From an uncultured Clostridium sp. (GTDB taxonomy: Bacteria; Bacillota; Clostridia; TANB77; CAG-508), in NCBI GenBank assembly GCA_947651825.1, contig CANTAQ010000010.1, forward strand, positions 1-48,394: a DNA stretch of 48,394 nucleotides, given 5' to 3'. This document shows, one piece after another, positions 34,160-43,053 of the stretch; within the stretch, counting starts at the first letter, position 1; each line of letters opens with the position of its first letter. The position numbers and the translations under genes were made by a program. The notes under the pieces are model-generated. The model made no database searches. It worked only from the letters and a program-made list of their open reading frames with translations, and was not told the DNA's origin.

Positions 34160-35386
34160 ATGGAGTATTTGTATATATTACAGCAAGCTCTAATGTGGCT
34201 TATAACAATATTTTGGGCATATAACATAGGGATTAGCGTTTGTTCGTTAATAAAATTTAAAGAAAAACCATTATTAGTTGATAAAGAACATAAATTTATG
34301 GCACTAATTCCAGCTCATAATGAAGAAAAAGTAATAGTAAATCTAGTTGAAAGTTTAAAAAAGCAAAATTATCCAAAAGACAAATTAGATATATATGTTA
34401 TTGCAGATAATTGTACAGATAATACTGCTGAAAAAGCAAGAGAAGCTGGAGCAATTGTTTATGAGAGAATGGACCCAGACCATAAAACAAAAGGCTATGC
34501 AATGCAATGGTTCTTCAATAAGAAAATTGAAGAAAACGCAGAATATGATGCAGTATGTGTTTTTGATGCAGATAATATTGTTGACTCAGAATTCATTAAG
34601 GTTATGAATAAAAAGCTTTGCCAAGGAGAAGAAGTTGTACAAGGCTACAGAGATATAAAAAATCCTTCAGATACATGGGTTACAGCAGGATATGCATTAT
34701 TTTACTGGACTATGCATAGATTCTACCATTTGGCTAGATATAACATAGGTTTATCTCCACTATTAAATGGTACAGGATTTATGGTAAGGTATGATTTAAT
34801 AAAACAAGATGGATGGAATACAAAGACTCTAACAGAAGATATAGAATTCTCATTAATAAATATTTCTAAAGGAAGAGCATTAGGATGGGCGACAGAAGCT
34901 AAAGTATATGATGAACAACCTTTAGGATTCAAACAATCTTGGACACAAAGAACAAGATGGTCAGTAGGACATATACAATGCTTTAAATACTATGTTAAAG
35001 ATTTAGCTAAAAGTGTTGTAAGAAATAAGAAGGTAATGAATTTTGATGGGCTGTTGTATCTTATGGGAATGCCTATATTAATAGTAACATTAGCTTTATT
35101 AGGAGTGAATTTGGCAATATATTTAGCAGATGGAATGACAATGGCAGGTTTAATTTGGAATTATGCAAAATATATAGTTGCAACATTTTTACTACCACCA
35201 TTAACAGGATTACTTACATTGCTATTAGATAAGAGACCAGTAAAGCCTATGATAAAAGGATTATTATGCTATCCATTGTTCATGGGATCTTGGATTTTGA
35301 TAAATCTGAAAGCATTAATAAAACCAAATACAACATGGGAAAAAATAGACCATGTAAGAGATATAAAAATGAAAGAAATGTCTTAG
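34160..35386 (+). CDS. Membrane glycosyltransferase, family 2
   Basis: 408 residues. One helix at about 5-25 leads into a cytosolic GT-A domain: LIPAHNEEKVI near residue 50, ADNCTD, DADN as metal/sugar-nucleotide site, TEDIEF as the catalytic Asp region and QRTRW as the processive-type QxxRW motif. Two or three helices follow (about 297-385). The arrangement is that of polysaccharide or glycolipid synthases such as N-acetylglucosaminyl or cellulose-type transferases. The acceptor is not known. AAAGGAG lies before the ATG, and the gene ends at a strong terminator. Confidence 0.88.
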   Translation: MEYLYILQQALMWLITIFWAYNIGISVCSLIKFKEKPLLVDKEHKFMALIPAHNEEKVIVNLVESLKKQNYPKDKLDIYVIADNCTDNTAEKAREAGAIVYERMDPDHKTKGYAMQWFFNKKIEENAEYDAVCVFDADNIVDSEFIKVMNKKLCQGEEVVQGYRDIKNPSDTWVTAGYALFYWTMHRFYHLARYNIGLSPLLNGTGFMVRYDLIKQDGWNTKTLTEDIEFSLINISKGRALGWATEAKVYDEQPLGFKQSWTQRTRWSVGHIQCFKYYVKDLAKSVVRNKKVMNFDGLLYLMGMPILIVTLALLGVNLAIYLADGMTMAGLIWNYAKYIVATFLLPPLTGLLTLLLDKRPVKPMIKGLLCYPLFMGSWILINLKALIKPNTTWEKIDHVRDIKMKEMS

Positions 35387-35390
35387 AAGA

Positions 35391-35428
35391 AAAACACATC
35401 AGCCATTATAAAGCTGATGTGTTTTTTT
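35391..35428 (+). terminator. Intrinsic terminator after GT2 gene
   Basis: Arms AAAACACATCAGC and GCTGATGTGTTTT around a 9-nt loop, ending in seven or more Ts. Confidence 0.9.
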
Positions 35429-35460
35429 AGATTAAATTTGCAAAAAATCTACAAATAAAC

Positions 35461-35489
35461 TTGCTATTTTTTCCATAATATTGTATGAT
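35461..35489 (+). promoter_or_regulatory. Sigma-A promoter for the 135-residue / MinD-like operon
   Basis: TTGCTA at 35461-35466, 17-nt spacer, TATGAT at 35484-35489. GGAGG follows before the ATG at 35525. No later promoter is apparent until after ruvX, so the transcript may run to 40756. Confidence 0.65.
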
Positions 35490-35524
35490 ATATAAGTGAA
35501 AAAAATAATCTATGGAGGTAAAGA

Positions 35525-35932
35525 ATGAAGAAAAGTATAGCAGTAATAGTTATTTTAATGCTAGGCATATTCATGGCCATAAGTCCTGTATATGCTACGG
35601 AAATAAATAACCTAGAAGAAAAAAATAAAAGTGAAATGTCACAAGTGCAAGATGAAATGGAACAAAAAAAGATTGAATATACAAAAAAATATGGATCAGA
35701 AGAGTATTGGCTAGCAGGATACATATTAGAAGAAATTGTAAGAATATATAGTATTCCTATTTGCTTTGTTGGTATTGCGGCAGGAGCAATATTTCAATAT
35801 GTTTTAGGAACAAGAAGATTAGATTATAAACATAGAGGATTTGGATTGATTATAACTTTTGTTACAATATTAGTAATATGCCAAGTATTACCATTTGTAT
35901 ACGCGATAGTAGTTACAGGTTGGAGGGGTTAA
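35525..35932 (+). CDS. Small exported protein with two membrane helices
   Basis: 135 residues. A signal peptide (1-24, ends SPVYA) is followed by a charged coiled-coil stretch (about 26-58), then two membrane helices (about 75-92 and 104-128) joined by a basic loop (RRLDYKHRG). The layout of cleaved signal plus two helices is like VirB2/TrbC pilin-like subunits, but no secretion-system genes are nearby. The basic loop would face the cytosol. GGAGG lies 7 nt before the ATG. The MinD-like gene begins 4 nt after the stop, so the two are almost certainly translated together. Function unknown. Confidence 0.7.
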   Translation: MKKSIAVIVILMLGIFMAISPVYATEINNLEEKNKSEMSQVQDEMEQKKIEYTKKYGSEEYWLAGYILEEIVRIYSIPICFVGIAAGAIFQYVLGTRRLDYKHRGFGLIITFVTILVICQVLPFVYAIVVTGWRG

Positions 35933-35936
35933 ACGG

Positions 35937-38900
35937 ATGAAAGTCTTATTTGCAGTAAATAACGATAATGTATCAGAAGCAATAGCAAAAAAATATGAAA
36001 GAGAATATAAAGATATATTATCATATAAAAATGTATATTATTTTAATGCAATTATAAGAGAGTTACAAAAAGACAAAACTTATAATAGGATAGTTATAAG
36101 TGAAGATTTAGAACCATTTGCAAATAATAATTACGATATGATAGATAAATTTTTATTAGAAAAGTATAGTAATATAAGCAAAGAAGCAAAAACAATTAAT
36201 GAAGAGAGAATAGAAGTTATAGTACTTTGTGCAGATAGAAGAAGAAAAGCTGAAGATATGTTTATAAAGATGTATAACTTAGAAATATATAATGCAATAA
36301 TTGGACAAGATAGAAGTATTGAGGAAGTCTGCAAATTAATTTATAGTCCAAGAGATAAGAATATTGCAAAACAATATTATGAAATACCAATTAGTGATTT
36401 ATCAGGACAAGATGATAATGAAAATAATGTAAGTGAAGCAGAAGTAGAAAATATATTGGCACATTATAAGAGATTGGGAAAAAATGAAGATAAGTATGTA
36501 GACAGCTTTAATAACATTATTTCTCAATATACAGATACACAATTAAAGATAATAATAAGATATTTACCAATACATGTAAAAGCAGTATTGGAGGAAAGAT
36601 CATCTAAATATCAACAACTGGTAACTTCTGGATTGCCAGGACAAAATGCAAATTTTGAAGAGAAAACTAACAAATATAAACAAAAAGCTCAGAAAAAAGG
36701 TGGATTTTGGAGAAGTAAAAATGATATTGATGATGACGATGATGATGAGGATGAAACTATTATAGATAAAGAATTTACTACTCCAAAAATGACAAAACCT
36801 ATAGTTATACCATCAGATATGAATACAAATAATGTTCAAAGGATAAATTCACAAGAATCAAAAGTATTTAATGATAACGCAAATAACCAGGTGAACTCTG
36901 AACAAAAAATTCCAGGACCAGAATTTTTAAGAGAAGAAAATTCTCCAAGTGTACCAACAGTAGAACCAATACAAACTGAGCAACATACATTAGTAGCAGA
37001 AACACAAGACAATATAAACAAACCAAACATTAATAATTCAAACCAAGGACAGCAAATACAAGAAAGACCAATACCACAAGAAATTATAAAACCAGAAGTT
37101 CAAATAAAGGATATACAGGTACCAACACCAGAACAAATTGCAAATCAAAACGTTAAACTTGAAGAAAATTCTATATCTCAAATAAATGCTAAAACAGATT
37201 CTCTAGATTTATTCGAAGCTTCAGAAGAACAAAACGAAGAAACAAAACAAAAACCAGTTCAAGAAAGTGGTGATGATTTGTTTTCAGAACTTTTAGATAT
37301 TGAGACATCTGAAATAAAAAATGAAGAGGTAAATGAAAACGAGTCTTCAGATAGCAATAAAACAGAACAACCTACAGAACCAGTAAAAAGAGGAAGAGGA
37401 AGACCTAGAACAAGACCTATAGTGGAAGTTGATCCTAACAAACCAAAAAGAGGAAGAGGAAGACCTAGAAAAGTACCTATTGAACAAATTCAAGGAGAAC
37501 AATTAAAAGTAAAAACTGAGGAAGAAATTAAAACAAGCGAGCCAATTAATGAAGAACTAAATCCAATAGAAAAAGAAAATGATTTGTTCAGCATAAGTGA
37601 AGAAATTCAAACTCAAAATTCAAATAATGTTCAAAATGAAGCTACCACAAATAATACAGAACAAAATGTAGATGTTGATTTGTTTAATATGGTGGATTCA
37701 ATTGAAAATCAAACAAATCAAAAAACAGAAAATGAACTATTAGACTTATTTGATATGAATATGGATGAGGCTAAAACAAAGGTTGATACACAATTAGATA
37801 ACAATTTAAAGCAAAATACAAATATAATAGAAAACAATGAAACAGAATTGCAACAGACACAAACAATTACCCAAACTATACCAGAAGAAATAGGTAATAA
37901 AGTACAACAATACAATGATATTTCAGAGTCAACACAACAACAGGAAAAAGAATTAATAAATAACTATGATAGAACTGAACCAGATTCAGATTTATTTAAT
38001 AATAAAGATAGTAATACAGTTAATCTTTTTGAAGATAATAAAGACATTACTACTACAAATAGAACAACTACATATAGCAGTTTAAACACATTGTTAACTG
38101 CAGATAAAAAAATAGTTGCTTTTGTTGGAACAACAAAAAATGGAACATCTTTTGTTGTAAACAATACTGCAGAAATGTTGTCTTCTATGGGAATATCTAC
38201 AGCAATATTAGATATGACGAAGTCAAAAAATGCATATTATATATATACTAATAACGAAGAAGAATTAAGAAACATATCAACGAAATGCATGAAAAACTTA
38301 GAAAATGGTATTGCAGAAGGTTTAAAGATAACAAAAACATTAACTGTTTATACTGAAATGCCTGGAGAAGAAGAAAAATATAATATTGATAGTGTATTAT
38401 CAACATTAGTTCAAAATTATTCAGCAGTATTAATTGATACAGACTTTGATACTCCAGTGGAAATATTTGATAGAGTGCAAGAAATATATTTAGTACAATC
38501 AATGGATGTATTGACAATACAACCGCTTACAGCTTTCTTAAGAAACCTAAAATCAAAAAATATCTTAAGACAAGAAAAATTAAGAATAGTAATAAATAAA
38601 TCACAAAGAATTAGAAGTTTAAATGTAAAGACTTTAATAGGAGGCATGTCTTGCTATAATGCACCGAACATGTCATATATGACGGAGCTATTTGACAAAG
38701 ATAACATAAGATATTGCGAAATTCCATTTGAAACGCAAAACTATATTAAATATTTGGAATCTTTAGTAGTTTGCTCAATAACATTAAATGGTTATACAAA
38801 AACACTATTGACTTCATTGAAAGAATTGTCGAATATTGTTTACCCACTAGTTGGGAAACAAACTTATTCGCCAATGAATGGAAATAACAAAAAAGATCCT

Positions 38901-38954
38901 TTTTCAAAGCAAATGAGCAATACTTTAAATAAAATGAGAAATAAGGGATATTGA
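35937..38954 (+). CDS. Receiver-like / AT-hook / MinD-like fusion protein
   Basis: 1005 residues. The N-terminal part (about 1-140) alternates strands and helices like the pseudo-receiver of TadZ/CpaE proteins. A helical stretch to about 245 and an acidic DDDDDDEDE run follow, then a disordered Gln/Asn/Glu-rich region of some 450 residues. Inside it are two AT-hook motifs, KRGRGRPR at 484-491 and 504-511. The C-terminal part (about 720-980) resembles MinD/ParA ATPases: KKIVAFVGTTKNGTS (loop 731-738), AVLIDTDFD and VRIVINKSQ-like text, but the P-loop lysine before T/S is missing. It could tether the nucleoid to a polar or membrane site; that is inference. It is flanked by two membrane-protein genes in one operon. 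Confidence 0.7.
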   Translation: MKVLFAVNNDNVSEAIAKKYEREYKDILSYKNVYYFNAIIRELQKDKTYNRIVISEDLEPFANNNYDMIDKFLLEKYSNISKEAKTINEERIEVIVLCADRRRKAEDMFIKMYNLEIYNAIIGQDRSIEEVCKLIYSPRDKNIAKQYYEIPISDLSGQDDNENNVSEAEVENILAHYKRLGKNEDKYVDSFNNIISQYTDTQLKIIIRYLPIHVKAVLEERSSKYQQLVTSGLPGQNANFEEKTNKYKQKAQKKGGFWRSKNDIDDDDDDEDETIIDKEFTTPKMTKPIVIPSDMNTNNVQRINSQESKVFNDNANNQVNSEQKIPGPEFLREENSPSVPTVEPIQTEQHTLVAETQDNINKPNINNSNQGQQIQERPIPQEIIKPEVQIKDIQVPTPEQIANQNVKLEENSISQINAKTDSLDLFEASEEQNEETKQKPVQESGDDLFSELLDIETSEIKNEEVNENESSDSNKTEQPTEPVKRGRGRPRTRPIVEVDPNKPKRGRGRPRKVPIEQIQGEQLKVKTEEEIKTSEPINEELNPIEKENDLFSISEEIQTQNSNNVQNEATTNNTEQNVDVDLFNMVDSIENQTNQKTENELLDLFDMNMDEAKTKVDTQLDNNLKQNTNIIENNETELQQTQTITQTIPEEIGNKVQQYNDISESTQQQEKELINNYDRTEPDSDLFNNKDSNTVNLFEDNKDITTTNRTTTYSSLNTLLTADKKIVAFVGTTKNGTSFVVNNTAEMLSSMGISTAILDMTKSKNAYYIYTNNEEELRNISTKCMKNLENGIAEGLKITKTLTVYTEMPGEEEKYNIDSVLSTLVQNYSAVLIDTDFDTPVEIFDRVQEIYLVQSMDVLTIQPLTAFLRNLKSKNILRQEKLRIVINKSQRIRSLNVKTLIGGMSCYNAPNMSYMTELFDKDNIRYCEIPFETQNYIKYLESLVVCSITLNGYTKTLLTSLKELSNIVYPLVGKQTYSPMNGNNKKDPFSKQMSNTLNKMRNKGY
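37385..37470 (+). repeat. AT-hook-coding direct repeat
   Basis: About 25 nt coding KRGRGRPR occur at 37385 and again at 37445, exactly 60 nt (20 residues) apart. They encode two AT-hooks, short motifs that bind the minor groove of AT-rich DNA. Confidence 0.85.
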
Positions 38955-38972
38955 AATTAAAGAGGTGAAAAA

Positions 38973-40073
38973 ATGAATGTAGGCTTATTGGTCATAGTAA
39001 TATTTTTAGCCATCATTCTTATTGGACTAATTTTCTATAATTTATCAATACACAAGAAAGTAAAAGGACTTAGCAATACAAGCGAAAAGATTGCTAATCT
39101 AAAAGTATTACAAGACTTCATGGATACTATTGCTAAGGAAACATCAGTTGAAAATAAGATAAGAATTATAAATGATATACTAATAGAAAAATATGATAGA
39201 ATTAAATATTCTACTATAGTAGTATTTAATGGTGCTGAATATATATTAAAAGCCTCTAATACAGATGAACGATTGTGGGATAATATGAAAAATTTGCATA
39301 TGGATTCAAATTTTCAGGAAAGTATAAGAACAGCAACACCTAAATATATAACAATTAATAAACCAGAAGAAAAATTAACATATCAAAAAATGGAAACTGC
39401 AAGAGCAAAATCAGCAATGTTTTTTCCATTATATATTGACAATATATATATAGGATATTGGATAATAGAAAGCAATGAAGCACATGCTTTTGACAACATG
39501 GATACAAATATATTAGAAATTATACGTGAAAATATTATAGGTGTATTAAAAACTGTAACATATCAAAACACTTTAGAAAATATATATAGAGTAGACAAAT
39601 TTACTGGACTAAATTCAGCTGAATATTTATACGGAAAAGGAAAACTTTCAATAAATAGATATGGAAAGTCTACAATATGTATGTTTACAATAAATAATAT
39701 TGAACAAATCAATGAAGACTATGGAAGAAAAATTGGGACAGAAACTATAGTTAATGTGGCAAATGCAGTAAAAACTAGCATAATTTCAGATTATGTATTT
39801 GTGAGATATATGGGACCAAAGTTTGCAATAGCATTTTCTGGACTTGAAACAGAAACATCAGTAGAAACTGTAACTAAAATCAAGCAAGATATTGAAAGTG
39901 TTCAAATAGTGATAACTGATAAAAAGACAAAGCAAAAAACATATGTACATCCTAAAACTAATTTTGTCTTGGGAACATACTATAAAGGGACAGGAATAGA
40001 AGAAGTAACAAAAAAACTAGAAGAATATTTAGACAATAGTGATAAAAACGAAAGTGCAATAAATTATATTTAA
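38973..40073 (+). CDS. Membrane GAF protein with degenerate GGDEF domain
   Basis: 366 residues. One helix at about 4-24, then a GAF-like sensory domain (about 40-190), then a GGDEF-like fold (about 200-355). Where active diguanylate cyclases have GGDEF, this protein reads YMGPKF, so it should not make cyclic di-GMP; it may bind a nucleotide or act as a scaffold. DKFTGLNSAEYL and INEDYGRKIGTETI are the recognisable parts of the cyclase fold. GAGGTG precedes the ATG, 19 nt after the MinD-like gene. Together with that gene it suggests a membrane sensor working with a cytosolic positioning protein. Confidence 0.75.
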   Translation: MNVGLLVIVIFLAIILIGLIFYNLSIHKKVKGLSNTSEKIANLKVLQDFMDTIAKETSVENKIRIINDILIEKYDRIKYSTIVVFNGAEYILKASNTDERLWDNMKNLHMDSNFQESIRTATPKYITINKPEEKLTYQKMETARAKSAMFFPLYIDNIYIGYWIIESNEAHAFDNMDTNILEIIRENIIGVLKTVTYQNTLENIYRVDKFTGLNSAEYLYGKGKLSINRYGKSTICMFTINNIEQINEDYGRKIGTETIVNVANAVKTSIISDYVFVRYMGPKFAIAFSGLETETSVETVTKIKQDIESVQIVITDKKTKQKTYVHPKTNFVLGTYYKGTGIEEVTKKLEEYLDNSDKNESAINYI

Positions 40074-40088
40074 AAGGAGGTTTTTTAT

Positions 40089-40343
40089 ATGGCAAGTGAT
40101 AAAACTATGAGCTTTAAGGTTGAAAAAGAGAAAAATGTAAAAACAAAGGAAATCTTAAAAGAGGTTTATGACGCTTTAAAAGAGAAGGGATATAATCCAA
40201 TTAACCAAATAGTAGGATATATATTGTCAGGAGATCCAACATATATAACTAGTCATAAAGAAGCTAGAAATATAATCAGAATGATAGAGAGAGATGAATT
40301 ATTAGAAAATATGGTGAAAAACTATATAGGAATTGAAGAATAA
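40089..40343 (+). CDS. ireB: IreB family regulatory phosphoprotein
   Basis: 84 residues, the UPF0297/IreB family. The start [11 protein letters not shown] has the conserved threonine near residue 6 that the IreK/PrkC kinase phosphorylates in Enterococcus. [28 protein letters not shown] is the family core and is complete. It modulates cell-wall stress responses and antibiotic tolerance in relatives. AAAGGAGG precedes the ATG. ruvX follows after 2 nt; this pair is conserved in Bacillota. Confidence 0.93.
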   Translation: MASDKTMSFKVEKEKNVKTKEILKEVYDALKEKGYNPINQIVGYILSGDPTYITSHKEARNIIRMIERDELLENMVKNYIGIEE

Positions 40344-40345
40344 AT

Positions 40346-40756
40346 ATGAGAATATTAAGTATAGATTATGGAGATGCAAGAGTTGGATTAGCAATAACTG
40401 ATGAATTGAATATAACTGTACAAGGACTAATGACAATACAACACAATAAAAATGATAAAATAGTATTAGCTAAGCTAGACGAAATACTTAAAAAATATGA
40501 TATTTCTACATTTGTTGTAGGTATGCCACTAAATATGGATGGCTCAAAGACTGAGAGAGCAGATGTGACAGAAAAGTTTATTCATAAATTAAAATGTAAA
40601 TATAATAAGATTAAAATAGAAAGCATTGATGAAAGATTAACTACAGTACAAGCACATAGAACGATGAATGAACTTAATATAAAAGGAAAAAATAAAAGAA
40701 AAATAGTAGATACAATTTCAGCAGAATATATACTTGAAGCATATTTAAAAAGATAA
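40346..40756 (+). CDS. ruvX: Putative pre-16S rRNA nuclease / RuvX
   Basis: 136 residues, YqgF/RuvX family with an RNase H fold. RILSIDYGDARVGLAITD carries the first conserved aspartates, VVGMPLNMDGSKTERA the central loop, and ESIDERLTTVQAH the conserved Asp-Glu segment. The last conserved aspartate is in KIVDTISAEYILEAYL. Members process the 5' end of 16S rRNA (E. coli) and were first proposed as Holliday junction resolvases. The start is 2 nt after the ireB stop with no strong SD of its own, so it is translationally coupled. Confidence 0.93.
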   Translation: MRILSIDYGDARVGLAITDELNITVQGLMTIQHNKNDKIVLAKLDEILKKYDISTFVVGMPLNMDGSKTERADVTEKFIHKLKCKYNKIKIESIDERLTTVQAHRTMNELNIKGKNKRKIVDTISAEYILEAYLKR

Positions 40757-40766
40757 TTTTGATAAT

Positions 40767-40795
40767 TCGGGATTACAAAAAAAGTGTAATCCCGA
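40767..40795 (+). other. 11-bp hairpin between ruvX and yqeG
   Basis: TCGGGATTACA and TGTAATCCCGA pair perfectly around AAAAAAG. TAGCTCATATGGAGG follows, so there is no T tract, and the hairpin ends only about 9 nt before the yqeG ribosome site. It could be a factor-dependent terminator or could affect yqeG translation. Confidence 0.65.
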
Positions 40796-40814
40796 TAGCT
40801 CATATGGAGGAAAA

Positions 40815-41312
40815 ATGAATTTATACCCAGACATATATTTGAAAAATGTAAAAGAAATAACAATAGAATTATTAAGAAAACATGAAATAAAAGGATTAAT
40901 ACTTGATATTGATAATACTTTAATAGATTACGATAAAAAAATATTGGATGGTGCTAAAGAGTGGTGTGACAATCTAAAAAGACAAGGAATAAAAATGTGT
41001 ATATTATCAAATACCAACAAAGTTCAAAAAGTAAAAAAGGTAGCAGATGCATTAGATTTAAAATATGAATACTTTGCACACAAACCAAGTAAAAAAGGAT
41101 TTAAAAAAGTCAAGAAACTTTTACAATTAGAAACTTCTAATATAGCTGTTGTAGGGGATCAAATATTTACAGATGTATTGGGAGGAAATCGAAGTCATAT
41201 GAAGACAATACTAACAGAACCAATAGATACAAGAGATATATTGATAACAAGAATAAAAAGACCATTTGAAAGAATATTCATAAATAGATATATAAAAAAA
41301 GGAGGAAAATAA
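40815..41312 (+). CDS. yqeG: YqeG family HAD phosphatase
   Basis: 165 residues, HAD subfamily IIIA. The catalytic motif is LDIDNTLID (DxDxT), motif 2 is ILSNTN, and motif 3/4 is AVVGDQIFTDVLGGNR. The basic C-terminus KRPFERIFINRYIKK is typical of the family. In Bacillota it usually sits in the yqeH-aroE-nadD cluster; here it precedes ppa. The physiological substrate is unknown. GGAGG lies before the ATG. Confidence 0.9.
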   Translation: MNLYPDIYLKNVKEITIELLRKHEIKGLILDIDNTLIDYDKKILDGAKEWCDNLKRQGIKMCILSNTNKVQKVKKVADALDLKYEYFAHKPSKKGFKKVKKLLQLETSNIAVVGDQIFTDVLGGNRSHMKTILTEPIDTRDILITRIKRPFERIFINRYIKKGGK

Positions 41313-41317
41313 ATAGG

Positions 41318-41851
41318 ATGAACATTTGGCATGAAATAAGTGAAGAAAGAATAAAAAAAGATGATTTTATAACAGTAGTAGAAATCACAAAAGGTGGAAA
41401 AAATAAATATGAATTAGATAAAGAAACAGGAATGTTAAAGCTAGACAGAGTATTATATACAGCAACACATTATCCTGCCAATTATGGATTTATACCAAGA
41501 ACATATGCAGAAGATAATGATCCATTAGATGTATTGGTATTATGTAATGAAGACATTCAACCTTTGACATTAGTTGAATGTTATCCTGTTGGAGTACTTA
41601 TAATGACAGATTCAGAACAAAAGGATGAAAAGATAATTGCTATACCTAAGAAGGATCCTTTTTTAAATATATATAATGACATTACAGATGTTCCACAACA
41701 TTTAGAAATAGAAATAAAACATTTTTTTGAAGTATATAAACAATTAGAAAATAAAAAAACAATAGTGGAGAAAATTTTAAATAGAGAAGCTGCAGAAGAA
41801 ATAATACAAGAATGTATGGATAGATATAAAGAAAAATTTGGTAAAAAATAA
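41318..41851 (+). CDS. ppa: Inorganic pyrophosphatase, family I
   Basis: 177 residues. The family signature DNDPLDVLVL is present, with metal-binding aspartates. KYELDKETGMLKLDRVLY and YPANYGFIPRTYAEDNDP form the conserved active-site stretch, and EIKHFFEVYKQLE closes the domain. It hydrolyses pyrophosphate from biosynthesis. Clostridia often use membrane or family II enzymes, so a family I enzyme is a notable but not rare choice. AAGGAGG lies 12 nt before the ATG, a somewhat long spacing. Confidence 0.95.
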   Translation: MNIWHEISEERIKKDDFITVVEITKGGKNKYELDKETGMLKLDRVLYTATHYPANYGFIPRTYAEDNDPLDVLVLCNEDIQPLTLVECYPVGVLIMTDSEQKDEKIIAIPKKDPFLNIYNDITDVPQHLEIEIKHFFEVYKQLENKKTIVEKILNREAAEEIIQECMDRYKEKFGKK

Positions 41852-41862
41852 GGAGTTCATTT

Positions 41863-43014
41863 ATGGTAGAAAAGATAATATTGACAGTAACTTCGTTTGT
41901 ACTTTTTGTTTATATTTTATTATTTAAAATGATTAAAAAGAATGATACTACATATTTAGTTATATTGGTAATGCAGGCAATAGGAATATTAATTAATTTA
42001 TTACAAATAACATTAAATATTTTGCAAAATACTGTATTTGATATTTCAATATATTTACTTTGTATAATAATTCCAACATTAGTTTTCTTGCTAGAAGCTA
42101 AAAAAATTAATGTATCTGAAATAATAAACTTGTCTGTAGCACAAATAGCTATTTATCTAAAAAAAGATAGAAAAGCAAAAGAGCTATTAATAAATACTTT
42201 AACTAAATATAGAAATAGCTATAGAGGACATAAAATGTTAGCACAAATTTATGAAAAAGAAGGTGGCATGAGGAAATCTATAGATGAATATGTTAAAGCA
42301 ATAGAAATAAATAATAAAGATTATAACTCATATTATAAGATATCAATATTATTAAATGATTTAGGAAAAAAAGATGAATCAATAGAAATGCTAAATAATC
42401 TATTATCAGTTAAACCAGAAATATCTGATGCAATAAAAATGTTAGGAAATTTATATCTTGAAAAAGAAGACTACAAAAAGGTAATAAAAGTATATACCAA
42501 ATCATTAAAATATAACAAAGAAGATTATGAAACATATTACAGTTTAGCCATTTCATATTCAATGATAAACGACTTTGATACTGCAAGGAAATGTTATGAA
42601 AAAACAGTAGAATTAAATGATGAATGTTATAAAGCTTATTACAAATTAGGACAAATAGCATTATTATATAGAGATTTTGATACTGCAGAGCAAAATTTCC
42701 TAAAGAGCATATATAATGAAAAAGAAGGAAAATCATATGTTGAACTAGCAAAAATTAATATTATAAAAAATAAAAAAGAAAAAGCTATAATGCATTTGAA
42801 CAATGCTATAAAATTTGACACAAGTTATTATGATGTTATAAAAAAAGAACCAATGTTCTTTTCAATAAAAAATTTAATTACAAAACCAGACAAAAAAATA
42901 AAAACTGAATACCAAGAAAGTGAGAGAGAAGAAAAAATTGAAAATTACTTAAGTAATACATATGAACTTGTTCAGGTATTAAATAAAGAAAAACGAAAAA
43001 GTAATAAAAAATAG
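41863..43014 (+). CDS. Membrane protein with cytosolic TPR array
   Basis: 383 residues. Three hydrophobic helices (about 3-22, 27-52 and 57-75) anchor it. From about 95 to 315 tetratricopeptide repeats follow, for example the W/LGxxY pattern in SYYKISILLNDLGKKDESIEML, MLGNLYLEKEDYKKVIKVY and AYYKLGQIALLYRDFDTAEQNF. The last 60 residues are charged and coiled. TPRs bind partner proteins. It lies between ppa and uppP, and similar TPR membrane proteins sit near envelope genes, but its partner is unknown. AAGGAG precedes the ATG. Confidence 0.85.
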   Translation: MVEKIILTVTSFVLFVYILLFKMIKKNDTTYLVILVMQAIGILINLLQITLNILQNTVFDISIYLLCIIIPTLVFLLEAKKINVSEIINLSVAQIAIYLKKDRKAKELLINTLTKYRNSYRGHKMLAQIYEKEGGMRKSIDEYVKAIEINNKDYNSYYKISILLNDLGKKDESIEMLNNLLSVKPEISDAIKMLGNLYLEKEDYKKVIKVYTKSLKYNKEDYETYYSLAISYSMINDFDTARKCYEKTVELNDECYKAYYKLGQIALLYRDFDTAEQNFLKSIYNEKEGKSYVELAKINIIKNKKEKAIMHLNNAIKFDTSYYDVIKKEPMFFSIKNLITKPDKKIKTEYQESEREEKIENYLSNTYELVQVLNKEKRKSNKK

Positions 43015-43053
43015 TAATTATACATAAGATGTAGGAGAAAGGATACAATATAT

